Source: Megalonaias nervosa (lineage: Eukaryota; Mollusca; Bivalvia; Unionida; Unionidae). Taken from it: a stretch of 64,000 nucleotides of DNA. This document shows positions 25,112-34,560 of the stretch, piece by piece. The position numbers were made by a program, and so were the translations under genes. The stretch spans positions 1 to 64,000 of the forward strand of contig JAECUM010004309.1 of NCBI GenBank assembly GCA_016617855.1. The letters are read 5' to 3'. Position 1 is the stretch's first letter; each line of letters starts with the position of its first letter. Under the pieces are notes generated by a model. The model was not told the DNA's origin, did not search any database, and was given only the letters and a program-made list of their open reading frames with translations.

Positions 25112-25689
25112 AACATACATAAAATATATATGCATGAAGATGGACAGTAGGGACAGCCCAGGATTTGTTCTACAAGAGTCCAGTTTTGAAAAGTTGATAT
25201 TTTGTTTTGCTTAAAATAGTCATCTTGCTATGTTTATCATTGAAACTTTAAGTATTTTGACCGGGGGGGGGGGGGGCGGGAGCGGGGGTTTGACTAAATC
25301 CTCCGAGCACACTCCACACCCCAATAGAAAGATGTAGTTAGTAGTTTTATTTATCAAATGGAGAAAGAGTTGTTATAATTATAGTTATTATGTTGCCAAG
25401 AATGAAGATTTGGATACGTTTAGGTGGAAGGAAGGAAGACAACATGAGTAATGAGCAAAAGAGGGATTCAGCATAAAGGTGACCAGTGGTATACGAGGTA
25501 TACTACTAGATTATATTTACGGAATGACAAAACGTAACACTAACCGTGATAGAAAAACCCTGCCTCTGCTAATTGTCTAGGCTGTAGATGACTGTCCTGT
25601 GGCCAGTTATGAAAGGTTTTCTCTCTGTTAGCAGCTGTGTCATATTGAGGAAACATCGCTCCAGTCTTTCTGTTAGCCATTTTCGCCAT
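15896..25689 (-). CDS. IAP-family protein (one BIR + RING), spliced, four coding exons
   Basis: Joining four minus-strand exons (25,689-25,545; 19,605-19,439; 17,027-16,955; 16,116-15,896) gives a 201-residue protein. All internal ends have GT/AG sites and the phases match (1, 0, 1). The BIR occupies roughly residues 18-88. Its first half has the NREKTFHNWP and LAEAGFFYH motifs; its second half has the zinc ligands C-x2-C-x16-H-x6-C. The C-terminal RING is C-x2-C-x11-C-x-H-x3-C-x2-C-x6-C-x2-C, with CGHL as in IAP E3 ligases. Known roles of the family are caspase or NF-kB pathway control and self- or target ubiquitination. This size matches short BIRC7-like proteins. It is a host gene with introns up to 5.9 kb. 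Untranslated exons were not located. Confidence 0.88.
16117..16954 (-). other. IAP intron 3
   Basis: Between the linker and RING exons. AT-rich with no other coding sequence visible. Confidence 0.7.
16955..17027 (-). CDS. IAP coding exon 3 (linker)
   Basis: 73 bases between GTTTTCAG and G|GTAAAA. It encodes a polar linker (SYTIQNSGKDFRKDYVQEDS) between BIR and RING. Only one of its three frames is open, and that frame fits the phases of both neighbours. Confidence 0.75.
17411..17695. repeat. 43-bp minisatellite in IAP intron 2
   Basis: About six imperfect copies of a 43-base unit (AAAGTGTCACCCACCCTTCC followed by ACACCCCAAATACATTATATGCC). Because 43 is not a multiple of three, all three plus frames stay open and give overlapping His/Pro-rich frames. 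These are artefacts. Confidence 0.9.
17696..19330 (-). other. IAP intron 2, remainder
   Basis: Non-coding. Several scattered frames of 60-76 codons without motif. No mobile element recognised. Confidence 0.5.
19332..19421. repeat. Two (TA)n tracts split by AGGTGGC
   Basis: About 50 and 34 bases of TA repeat directly downstream (on the minus strand) of the donor of the BIR exon. Confidence 0.95.
19439..19605 (-). CDS. IAP coding exon 2 (zinc-binding half of BIR)
   Basis: Acceptor ...CACTGTAG, then 167 bases to the donor GAG|GTTTGT. It encodes GDGDSVTCYCCGGEL and the EHEKFYPSC zinc ligands, then a linker. It enters in phase 1 and leaves in phase 0. The donor lies only about 20 bases from a long (TA)n tract that could affect splicing. 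Confidence 0.88.
20270..20340 (-). pseudogene. Fossil BIR exon fragment in IAP intron 1
   Basis: The minus strand reads DYVVCYCFGEVLSWKN, which aligns with the first zinc-binding stretch of a BIR (G-D-x-V-x-C-x-x-C-G-G-x-L-x-x-W). The second cysteine of the pair is replaced by Phe, and the remaining ligands are missing. It lies 0.7 kb upstream of the functional zinc-half exon. It is probably a decayed tandem copy of that exon, left from an ancestor with more BIRs or from exon duplication. Confidence 0.45.
20380..21695. mobile_element. Possible non-autonomous TIR element in IAP intron 1
   Basis: ATTACGGGCTGATTC appears twice near 20,435-20,500 on plus, and its complement GAATCAGCCCGTAAT appears near 21,665-21,682. 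Both are flanked by related GGTC/GACC text. Inverted ends about 1.2 kb apart, with no coding sequence inside, suggest a MITE-like DNA transposon. Target duplication not resolved. Confidence 0.4.
21700..23866 (-). other. IAP intron 1, middle part
   Basis: AT-rich and non-coding. Short frames only; no conserved motif seen on either strand. Confidence 0.5.
23867..23929. repeat. (TA)n microsatellite
   Basis: About 31 TA units. Followed within 20 bases by the sequence TGACACGATATGGT, which also follows the TA tract at 24,426-24,492. Confidence 0.95.
24426..24492. repeat. (TA)n microsatellite
   Basis: About 33 TA units, followed by ACCCTTGACACGATATGGTG, shared with the tract 0.5 kb upstream. This suggests local duplication of a microsatellite plus flank. 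Confidence 0.95.
24493..25544 (-). other. IAP intron 1, 5' part
   Basis: Contains a (CT)n tract at about 25,078-25,110 and a G-rich tract at 25,263-25,288 (a run of about 14 G, then GCGGGAGCGGGGG). The G-rich tract could form a G-quadruplex in the non-template strand of the IAP gene. No coding sequence. Confidence 0.6.
25545..25689 (-). CDS. IAP coding exon 1 (first half of BIR)
   Basis: Starts at the ATG of MAKMANRKTG (25,689), with an in-frame TGA shortly upstream. It encodes 48 residues plus one base. It includes the conserved Arg and TFxxWP of the BIR and the QLAEAGFFY helix, and ends at the donor G|GTTAGT. A second Met, three codons in, could also be used. Confidence 0.85.
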
Positions 25690-26388
25690 TCGAAATCAAG
25701 CTTATTTCCAACAATTCTGACCTTCGATTTTAACAGTTGTGACCGTCAACACATATGGCTTGTCAATTTAAGATAATCACCAACAGTATGTCTAGCTGTA
25801 AATTTAGGCTGAAATTACGCACTATCGCAATTTTATAAACTGAAATTACCTCGAAAGAATAAAGAAGACAACTATATCAAAGGCCAAAGCAACGCAAACA
25901 AATTATGTAGCGACCACATATTTTCGTTTCTATCAATAGTAACTAATTGGGTTTTTCCCCTACAGAGCTGCTATTACGGTCACTTCCGCTTAGTGTGTCC
26001 TGCGGTAATGCCATAAATGTGTTATGGGATTTCCCTATAATAGTTATACCAAAAATATCTTTCAGCTTAACTTACTGCAGGTAAACTGCATTCAAATAAA
26101 TACATGCCAAGTCTTTTATCAACAACTGACACAGAGTGTATCTCATTAAATATCATTCAATTGGTGTAAGAATAATTGAAGGTAAATTTTAAAAAGGGAA
26201 ATGGCATTTTCACTCACAATTATCTAAGTCGAGGAAGGCCATGATCTTTCAGTTCTTATCTGGCTTTCTTACTGATTGACGAAGATATATCCCACACACC
26301 TGATTTCTTGGCATTTAATCACAACCTGTCAATGCGTGCTCCAAGGGTCACAAGACTGTGACTGGGTGGGAATTGATGCTATATGTCA
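25690..26388. other. Upstream region of the IAP gene
   Basis: Should hold the promoter and any 5' untranslated exon of the minus-strand IAP gene. I see no clear TATA box or initiator that would fix a start site. Confidence 0.4.
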
Positions 26389-26914
26389 ATGATACTCCGC
26401 CAACTCATCACCATTTTATGTAAAATTTACATTTTGGCCGGCATGATCCCCCAGTGCTATTCATCACCATAAACTGCCAAACTGTAGACATCGTAGCGAT
26501 ATGACTAAAACTGTTAACGCGAAGTTAAAAATCTAAATCACACACACGAATAGTTGTTCACAATTTGTAATCATACATACACTATTTGTAGATAAGCTGC
26601 AATCATAGATACGAGGTCCCGTGATATAATACTAAAATCATCTTGATACAACACTTACAGGTTTTTCCCAATTTTCTCTAAACTTTCAGTAATGGCTCAG
26701 TACTTCTAAAATAATTATGCTAATGTTCGCCAAAATTGTCTGTGTGTGCGTGTGTGTGTGTTACTTGGATTTTTAACGTAGCTTTAACAATTTTCCAGTC
26801 ATATCGCTACGATATCTGCAGTGTGGCAGTTTATAGTGATGTCTAGCACTGGGGCATCATGCCGGCCAAAATGTAAATTTTACATAAAATGGTGATGAGT
26901 TGGCGGAGTATCAT
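26389..26914. mobile_element. Fold-back element (526 bp)
   Basis: Inverted arms of about 170 bases begin ATGATACTCCGCC and end GGCGGAGTATCAT, with a shared inner text including GGCCGGCATGAT and CATATCGCTACGAT. The centre is about 180 bases, with CA/TG-rich parts. There is no coding capacity. The structure fits a MITE-like or fold-back transposon. I see no clear target duplication. Confidence 0.8.
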
Positions 26915-27783
26915 CGATCCTAACAACATGTATAGGTGGCAATGGATAGTTTCGTAAATTGACCCATGTCATGTTTCTTAACTTTAAGCTATGGCGTGAA
27001 TTTTTCAGTTATTATTGTTTAATAATTAAATATATGGATATATTTGTTTGTAAATTAGGTGTTTTGGACATATATTGTTGCTGAAATTGGCATGAGGCAT
27101 GAACACACACACACACACGCCCATAGTTACTTCGCAGATGTATAGTTATCTGACGGTAGGGTTCCACCCGGGTACCCTGAGTCGTCAGTTAAACAGTAGT
27201 GTTTCAAATGGCGACCCAGGGTACCCGGATGAGTAGGATCTGAACATACCCGAGTCTGGTACGAGAATCACTGAGAATGTTGCGCTGAAGGAAACATCGC
27301 ACTTATTCTACATCTCCGAACCTACAGTTGAAACGGACAATCAAAGAAGATGATCACATAAGCAAAGAAACACTTTTATGTGATAGTAATTTTACCATTC
27401 GTTATGATTTTGCAAGAAATTGGAGAACTATGAATCACAGAGAAATGCTGTAGTCTGCGTGGTGCTAACAATTATAAAAGATGCGAGGACAGTTTGTATG
27501 CGCAAAATTTAATGTCGTATCCACCTGCATAATGTAAAAATTCATTAAGAAAATAAAACGCACAAGTGAGGTGAAAAAGGTCAATACTTTTGGATAGCTA
27601 TAATAAAACAAAACATAGGGATATCATGCACTTGACAAGTCAACGAAAGTTCATAATAAAAGAAGATTATGCACTCCAACGCCAAATTTATACATTCATT
27701 TTTCACGTCTGAAGATCATTTTTGACACAAATTGATGCTCACAGTGCAAACATACGGTATATTCTGGATGTTGTGTATATACG
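26915..27783. other. Intergenic
   Basis: Non-coding. An imperfect palindrome (CACCCGGGTACCCTG against CAGGGTACCCGGATG) lies at about 27,165-27,232. Nothing else noted. Confidence 0.5.
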
Positions 27784-27972
27784 CCTTTAATTAGAAATTA
27801 GCGAAGGTGATAGGCTTTTAATTAGAAATTAGCGAGGGTCATAGGCTTTTAATTAGAAATTAGTGGGGTCATAGGCTTTTAATTAGAAATTAGCGAGGGT
27901 CATAGGCTTTTAATTAGAAATTAGCGAGGTCATAGGCTTTTAATTAGAAATTAGCGAGGTCATAGGCTTTAA
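27784..27972. repeat. ~30-bp minisatellite, six copies
   Basis: Unit TTTTAATTAGAAATTAGCGA followed by GGGTCATAGGC, repeated six times at 29-32-base spacing, with single-base length variation in the G-run. Spacing and lack of distinct spacers exclude a CRISPR array. Confidence 0.92.
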
Positions 27973-29355
27973 ATGCTCATGTAAAGATAACATGCATCAT
28001 GATGAAATTTTGTATATTTTGCATTACAAATGTCGACTCGCTTCTATATCAGTGTTCAGTATACATGCAGTAATTGTATATTAACCACTGACGTATCATA
28101 TTTAGAATATTCTATTTGTAATAATAAGAAGAAGAAAAAGAAGAAGAGGAGGAGGAGAATTTGTCGCCATTATTTGTTAATACTACTACTAATATCGTCT
28201 CTTGCTGTTAGGATCATTACTGGATTACACAAAGATACCTCATTGCGTGCTTTTATATATTTAACTTGCTTAGGAACCCTTAGCAAAACGTAGGGAAAAC
28301 CCACAAGGTTATCTTAATGCACAATCTATTAACTGATCAAGCGCCAGGGTATTTACAAAACACTGTTGTTGACTTTTATAGTAACACCAGTCCATATACT
28401 GCAAGATAATGTAAACAAGTAGCTTTCCCAAAAAGTTGAGAGTTGCGTAATATTTATTTCAGTTTCACTTGCATATAAAAGAGATTCTTTCATAACAATA
28501 AGCGGCAAGGGGCAGAGATAGTATGTCAGATAATCTATTTATGACAGGTATATTATTGTAATTGTTGAGCAGGTCTGTTTTGGTTTATTTACTATTACCT
28601 ATTGTTATCAAGAGAAAAAGACATGGACCTACTATTTATGTTCTAGTGATCATGATAAATGGTTCACACTAAGCTATTCAGATTGGGCAGATCAGTATTA
28701 TCGCAAGTTGCTTCCGTTACACCTATACAAAAATATATCCGACTGAAGTAAATTTTACCCGTTTGAAGGTAAATTTACATACGAAAAAGCTTTAAAGTCT
28801 TTAACATCTATAAACGTCAGGAGTTCCATGGCTTTGAAATAGAGTTCTATGAATCATGCAAATTTAAAAAAAAAAATTCTGAGTGCAATGCTAGTCGACA
28901 TCATATGAAGTTGAACATAAGCAAGCAAATATAAGTGTCTTAGTAGTGTATACAAATAATGCACAAAGGACAGTTTAATTATGCACCTGTCTTCAATTTA
29001 CATCTTACGCAACTTTACTGTCATTTTAAAAAGCGAACACTTCCATTTGGGCATAAATAGTCTGCAGACTAAATGCACAAAACTAAAGAGCTTGACAGCG
29101 TGCAAAAAAAAAATAAAATAAAAAAATACTCACATACGAAAATGAAGATTTTATAGCGTAAATGCTCCAATGAGCATATGAACAATTTAAAGTTTTGCAA
29201 AATCACATGATAACACATTTTCACGAATAATTTTACTTAGTTCAAATTCAAGTCAAAACACAGACTGACCTTAGCATGTCGTCACAGCAAAAAAGACAAC
29301 GGCCCAAGTGTTTGCAACTATTTTGTTAGAATCTTAACATGCATACATACATACA

Positions 29356-29386
<31 letters not shown>

Positions 29387-29784
29387 CCACAGAACTGGTT
29401 GGCGTAGGGATACTATCCAAAATCGTATAGCAAATTAAACTTCTTAAGTTCCGGCATTGTTCAGAACAGATCGGGACATCGCTCGGATATTTAACAGGTC
29501 GTGAAATATCCTCTGAAGTAGTTGTAGGAATACAAACATATTTGGTGTGTTTGGCAATTCGCCTCTGGCAGAGCGCACCGAACATGTTACAACAGAAAAC
29601 GCCGACAGAATTCCGATTGTAACTTTGTCTCCTTCCGGGTCCATAAGGTTCGACTTGAACAAAAGTAGTTCAGAATAAAGTGCGTAATGGCGACGAATTA
29701 CATCCCATGTTTCTTTCCTGACGTGACGGAAAAGGCCGAGAATGGTCCAATTGGTTCAGAACCGATCATTCTATTTACTCATTA
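27973..29784. other. Intergenic with short microsatellites
   Basis: Contains an AAG/AGG tract near 28,123-28,160 and a (CATA)n tract near 29,340-29,385. Frames crossing these are artefacts. No gene is supported. Confidence 0.6.
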
Positions 29785-30065
29785 TGGACTGCGGAATAAA
29801 TCACAGGAGTTCGACGCGAGCTTGATGTTGAAGCAAAAAATCATACCGAATGACAAAATTACCTCCGATTACTCCCAAGACCCATTCTGATATAGGATCC
29901 TGTCAAGTATCATACTATCTCATTTAGAGTATGATAGACAGGGTCCTATGTCATAACGGGTTATGAAGGTAATCTGAGGTAATTTTATCACTCATTATGA
30001 TTTTTTTTCCTTCAGATTATTGCTTTTTTCAAAATCAAACTCGCATCGAGCGCCTGTGGAATAAA
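29785..30065. repeat. Palindromic fold-back, copy 1
   Basis: Arms of more than 100 bases on either side of about 29,911. Shared text includes ACAAAATTACCTC, CATAGGACCCTGTC (with variants) and the outer ATCGAGCGCCTGT / CACAGGAGTTCGACG ends. It can fold into a long hairpin. It belongs to the same family as the hairpin at 31,188-31,460. Confidence 0.75.
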
Positions 30066-31187
30066 TGCACAACTTACTTACTTCCGACACTGAAAATCTT
30101 GGTAATTACGCACCTCCAAAACTGAAGATTGGCAACGGAAGTGCTCCAATAACGTGCAAATTTTACGTTTTGCAAAACCACATTTTAACGCAGTTTTTTT
30201 AAGAATTGTACTTAGTTTAACTTACAATCAAGACATAGCTTAACTTCAACAATCCATGAAAATAAACAAAGTCTAGAAGTCAATTGTTCGGAACTATCTT
30301 ATTACTCTTAACATATATAGTCTGCCAAGTCGATCGGCATTGATAATTTCTACATGACATCACACCTGGCATTCAGCCAATCAACTACCGCTATCTGACT
30401 CAATTCGAGTAGGTCATTGACTCAGTTTTTATCCTTTAAGACCTTTGTTTTTGATAGCGGAGAAAATGATTCTTGACTGCTATTTTTGTTTTAAAAATAA
30501 ATATTTATAACCAATAACATGTCGAAATGTATTCCCAGTATTTTCCAAGATTCATTTTGAGAAATTTTATGATGACGAAATTAGACGCTTGTAAGGCAAG
30601 ATGAAGGATAAGATCCGAGTAAACCAAATGTTTTCCACTACCTGAACCGGGGGTCAAGCCTGTTGCATCGCGCATGTAGAAATTATCAATAAGGATAATC
30701 CCCAAATACGGACAGTAAATTGCCTGGCAGCAGAGGAGCTTACTTAGCGGCGATGGTGCAGAGTGATAGTAAATTGTCAAATAGCAGAGGCACTTACTTG
30801 GCGGCTATTGTGCAGATAGACCAACAAGTAGATCTCCGCTTTTTTTTTCCTGACATTACTGGTAGCGGAGACCAACCGGATAGTGCCGTATTCATGCTGA
30901 AGCTTTCACCCTCCACTCAGTTCTGACTATCCGACTCTTGCTAGTAAGTAATAAATTATTTCAATTGACTTCTATATGCGGATGGTAAGTAAAATCCCTC
31001 TTGTTTCTACCCATAGCATTCAATCCTTCAGAACACTCATATTTTTGTAGTGTCAATCCCTGTCAGAACAGAACACATGTGTATCCATCATTTACTAATC
31101 TTTTTTAAATTGCTTACGCATGCGCGGAAAGTAGCATCACCCAAAGGCAAGAGTATCGCTTGGAAATTTTATAGCAGGACTATATCA
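30066..31187. other. Spacer between fold-backs, with inverted partner of 31,450-31,640
   Basis: The segment 30,730-30,945 (with AGCAGAGGCACTTACTTGGC and CGGAGACC) is repeated in inverted orientation at about 31,450-31,640. Together with the two hairpins this makes a nested set of inverted repeats spanning about 1.9 kb. No coding sequence is supported. Confidence 0.6.
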
Positions 31188-31460
31188 CTAGGAATTGACC
31201 CTGTCTATCATACTATAAAAGAGTGACAAAATTACCTCAGATTACTCCTATGACCAGTTCTGACATAGGACCCTGTCTATCATACAATAAAAGTCTCTTT
31301 TATAGTTTGATAAACAGGGTCCTATGTCAGAACGGGTCATGGGGGTAATTTGAGGTAATTTTGTCACTCGGGATGATGTTTTTCCTTCAGATTATTGTAT
31401 TTTTTTTTTTTTTTTTTCAACATCAAGCTCGCGTCGAGCACCTGTTTTACTAGCGAGTGT
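31188..31460. repeat. Palindromic fold-back, copy 2
   Basis: Arms pair around about 31,292. TGACAAAATTACCTCAGATT and TCTGACATAGGACCCTGT on the left match their complements on the right. The right arm extends into CTCGCGTCGAGCACCTGT, also seen at the ends of copy 1. Confidence 0.75.
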
Positions 31461-31915
31461 CCGATAGTCGGAACTGAGTTGAGCGTGAAAGCTTCACTAT
31501 GAAATACAGCCCGGCCCGGTAGGTCTCTGCTACCAGTATTATCAGAAAAAAAAGCGGAGATCTTTTTGTTGCTCTATCTGCACGATAGCCACAAAGTAAG
31601 CGTCTCTGCTGTTTGACAATTTACTATTGCTCTGCACCATCCAAATGAGATCTATTTGTTCGTCTATTGCGCAGAGTGCTTAAGATGTTTCAAGACAAAG
31701 CCTGCAAATCTAATCTCTGCATATAAACTAGGCAATATTTTTAGTTTTGACAGGAATGTCTGTTTTTTACTTCGGCAAATTAGGTGTGCCTTCTTGCGTG
31801 AATTTCGGGTAAATTCAGTAACGTAACAACCTCTATAACTGGCACCGGAATGGGGGGGGGGGCCAGTTGGGATCCAAATACCCATCAAACAGTACCGTAC
31901 CTACGGGGGGACGGA
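31461..31915. other. Left flank of the 16.5-kb element
   Basis: Non-coding. Ends in GGGGGG followed by the target sequence ACGGA. Confidence 0.6.
31911..31915. repeat. Target-site duplication, left (ACGGA)
   Basis: Five bases directly before the first AGCAGC of the element; the same five follow the last GCTGCT at 48,454-48,458. Polintons usually make 6-bp duplications, so 5 bp is slightly atypical. One base may have mutated. Confidence 0.6.
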
Positions 31916-32190
31916 AGCAGCAAGGTGAGGGTGGAACCTACAACTTTTTCCGAGGGTCCGTTAGCAAAAATAAAGGTTCCTACGAAGGGCTAAAATAAGG
32001 TCAATAACGCTAAACCGAATCCGCTAACCGAACACACTTCGTTGTTGCGGTAAACAGGCCACAATAACAAAATCGACGGGGTTAGTTCGTTTTTGTTACT
32101 CGTTCGTTGACATATTTTTTTCAAATTTTAGACGTGTTTTGTTTGCGCGTCTCACACTCATTTTTTTGTCAGCTTACCCTCTCTGCTGCT
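31916..32190 (+). repeat. Left terminal inverted repeat (275 bp)
   Basis: Complementary to 48,182-48,453 at high identity. It starts AGCAGCAAGGTGAGGGTGG and ends ACCCTCTCTGCTGCT. Its inner end is thus an inverted copy of its own outer end. The ATPase stop codon lies 7 bases inside it. Confidence 0.92.
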
Positions 32191-32197
32191 GTGGTTT

Positions 32198-32870
32198 TCA
32201 TCCAAATATTGTATCAAGTCCGTTACGATATCTCGACCTGGGATCATGCAAATTTATTGTTATAAAACCAAACGGAATAGCTTGCGCGTGTGTAAAGAAA
32301 TTTTTTAATTTGTTCATGTCCATGTCCACTGAACACCAAGTATAATAAATAATTTGTAAAGTATGGTTATCAACTCCGTTAAACACAACTAAAATATTAC
32401 AGTTATCTCTGATCACTTTAGGCATTTGTGTATAACGCTGGGTAACATAAATCACGTCTGTATTTTTATGTCTACCTTGAGAAAATATCCGAGCTGGATT
32501 TGATTATTTGTCCAGCATGACATCGTCGTATACTACTAAATTATTAATCCAGGTCATCTACAGATGGCGCTTCATCAATATCAGTGATAAAATCAATAAC
32601 ACTGACTCCACCACTGTCACTGTCTTCATATAACGATTTTGCATTTTCATTAAAATCTTTAAGTACTTCATAGCATAGCTTATCATCCACGGATGGTGCT
32701 ACTAAATATAATTTATCCCACTTTAGCAATCTCATTATCAGATTAAGCAATAATTGTGTTTTGCCTGATCCAGATGGACCTATTATTATCATTCTGATAG
32801 AATTCGGTAGCGCTGGGTGATGCTTGACTGGTTCTTGTTTTCGTGTCGCCGAAAAGTCAATTATATCCAT
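32198..32870 (-). pseudogene. Packaging ATPase (FtsK/HerA-type, Polinton A32-like)
   Basis: Starts MDIIDFSATRKQ. Walker A is GPSGSGKT at about residue 30. Walker B (LVVYDDVM) and the downstream GRHKNTDVIYVTQ motif are read in a second frame. This is the genome-packaging ATPase found with Polinton capsid genes, about 224 residues, close to the usual length. Two lesions: a frameshift near 32,545 just before Walker B, and an in-frame TAA at 32,504-32,506. The start codon abuts the start of the phospholipase gene on the other strand. Confidence 0.85.
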
Positions 32871-33380
32871 ATGATAAATAATATGAATTTATATTGTGTT
32901 CGATGCAAGGCAGCCACGTCCACCGCTGGATTAACAACAATAATAACAAAAAATAAAAACCGCGCACTGACAGGTAAGTGTGAAAAGTGTGGCACAAAAA
33001 AAAAATATAAATTTATTTCGTTTAGGACAAAGACAGGAGGTGATATCGCTGCTTCGTTGGGAAAATTGCCAGGGGTTCCATGGGCGAAGTATCCCGGAGA
33101 AAAACATTTGCCAGGATATAATTATTGTGCTCCTGGAACTCGACTTGATGATCAAGATCAGCCGCGACCTGGAGAGTATCCAATACACAAGATTGATCAA
33201 GCGTGTCATGTTCATGATGTTGCTTATAAAAGCAAAGATTTACAACAACGGCATCTCGCAGATGTGAAACTGATTCATGCATTAAATTCTATACCTGATA
33301 AATCTCTCAGAGAAAAACTCGCTAGTTTTCTAGTGAAATCTGCTATGAAAGGTAAAATAATGCAAGGGTTGGGTAATTAA
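32871..33380 (+). CDS. Phospholipase A2 domain protein with N-terminal zinc ribbon
   Basis: Starts at ATG 32,871 (or 32,883, MNLYCVRCK), about 165-170 residues, intact. The N-terminus has CVRC...CEKCGTKKK, a zinc-ribbon pattern. A parvovirus VP1-type PLA2 core follows: YCAPGTRL (calcium loop, with Ala where Gly is common) and DQACHVHDVAYK (catalytic His-Asp). In parvoviruses this activity helps virions leave the endosome. Here a virion entry function is inferred. It is four bases upstream of integrase and head-to-head with the ATPase. Confidence 0.85.
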   Translation: MINNMNLYCVRCKAATSTAGLTTIITKNKNRALTGKCEKCGTKKKYKFISFRTKTGGDIAASLGKLPGVPWAKYPGEKHLPGYNYCAPGTRLDDQDQPRPGEYPIHKIDQACHVHDVAYKSKDLQQRHLADVKLIHALNSIPDKSLREKLASFLVKSAMKGKIMQGLGN

Positions 33381-33384
33381 TTAT

Positions 33385-34384
33385 ATGATTATTCTAATGG
33401 AATCTGCTTATTATAGCCCAAGAGGATATTGGAAGGGCAGAGCAGCGATTAGTAAACTTGCTGAAGCAGCAAAAGTCTCACGTGCTGTTGCTGCAGCGTG
33501 GTTAGCACGACAGGCAATATGGCAAATCTATCTACGTCCACCTAAAAAAATTCAGTACGCGTATTTTGATGTCAGCGTTCCCAATGAAGTTCATCAAGCA
33601 GATATTTTGTATTTACCGCACGATACTATTAAAACACGTGGACGTCAATCACGCACATACAAATACGCGTTAACTGTCGTTGATGTTGCAAGTAGATATA
33701 AAGAAGCGGAGCCGCTATCAACAAAAACAGCATCTGAAGTTGCATCTGCGTTTGAACGAATTTATCAACGACGACCTTTGCGATAGCCACAGTTGCTACA
33801 AGTTGATCCTGGCAAAGAATTTCTTGGTGCAGTATCATCGCTGATGAAAAAGCATAATGTCAAAATCAGACAAGGACACATCGCAATACATCGTGATCAG
33901 GCAATAGTTGAACGATTTAATCGAACACTCGCTGAGCGGTTATTTGGATACCAGTATGCAAAGGAAATAATTCAGGGCGACATGAGATCTCGTGAATGGG
34001 TTGCAAGATTACCAAGTGTGATAGCTGCGTTAAACAATGAAATTACTCGTGCAACTTCTATGAAACCTATTAATGCAATTACAAAAAAACATATACCCCG
34101 TAGCGATGGTTACGGACAACGACGTGACTTTTCAAAACAACCAGTGTTAGGTAATGTGACTGTCAGGTATTTATATGAACCTGGTGAACTTGAAGGGGGT
34201 AAAAAAAAGAGCAACTGATCCTATCTGGAGTGTGACTACACTTAAAATTTCTAGCGTGGTTAGATCCACGGGTAGACCTGCCATATACAGACTGGATTCA
34301 AATGCTCCTCAGCGTGGATTTGTACGTGAACAATTACAAGTAATTCCTGAAGACACACAATTACCACCGCGTTCACTTTTGTAA
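33385..34384 (+). pseudogene. Retroviral-like (DDE) integrase
   Basis: Polinton integrase of about 330 residues, starting at 33,385 or at MESAYYSPRGYW (33,397). The core D,D-35-E residues are seen at HQADILYL, LLQVDPGKEF and AIVERFNRTLAE. The C-terminal region has ATDPIW and QRGFVREQL. Two lesions: an in-frame TAG at 33,784-33,786, where related integrases have Trp before the second catalytic Asp, and a one-base shift in the A8 run at 34,201-34,208. The enzyme would catalyse insertion and target duplication. Confidence 0.9.
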
Positions 34385-34560
34385 ACTAGCACCCCTACGT
34401 CGATTACAAACAAGACATGTCTATATGACATTTTCGCGTGTGTGACCAAGATCACTATTAATTCTGTCTACGGTGAACTGTCTTGGATTATTACTCGAAT
34501 ATTCCCATAGCATATTACAGTTACAACTTGCACAATGATTATTCTGTCGTTGTTATAGTG
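34385..34560. other. Gap between convergent integrase and helicase ends
   Basis: 176 bases, AT-rich, presumably holding both 3' ends. No clear AATAAA pair. Confidence 0.5.

Noticed and set aside
27784..27972. Possible CRISPR-like array
   Set aside because: Units are contiguous without unique spacers and the context is eukaryotic; it is a minisatellite.
28030..28293. 87-codon frame with a Lys/Arg run
   Set aside because: The run comes from an AAG/AGG microsatellite; the rest has no conserved feature.
29687..29890. 67-codon frame starting MATNYIPCFF
   Set aside because: Its C-terminal half lies in the arm of a palindromic fold-back, so openness is not evidence of coding; no homologous motif seen.
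32817..32870. Longer N-terminus of the phospholipase gene starting at 32,817
   Set aside because: Needs a GTG start and overlaps the ATPase coding start; ATG at 32,871 or 32,883 gives the natural zinc-ribbon start.
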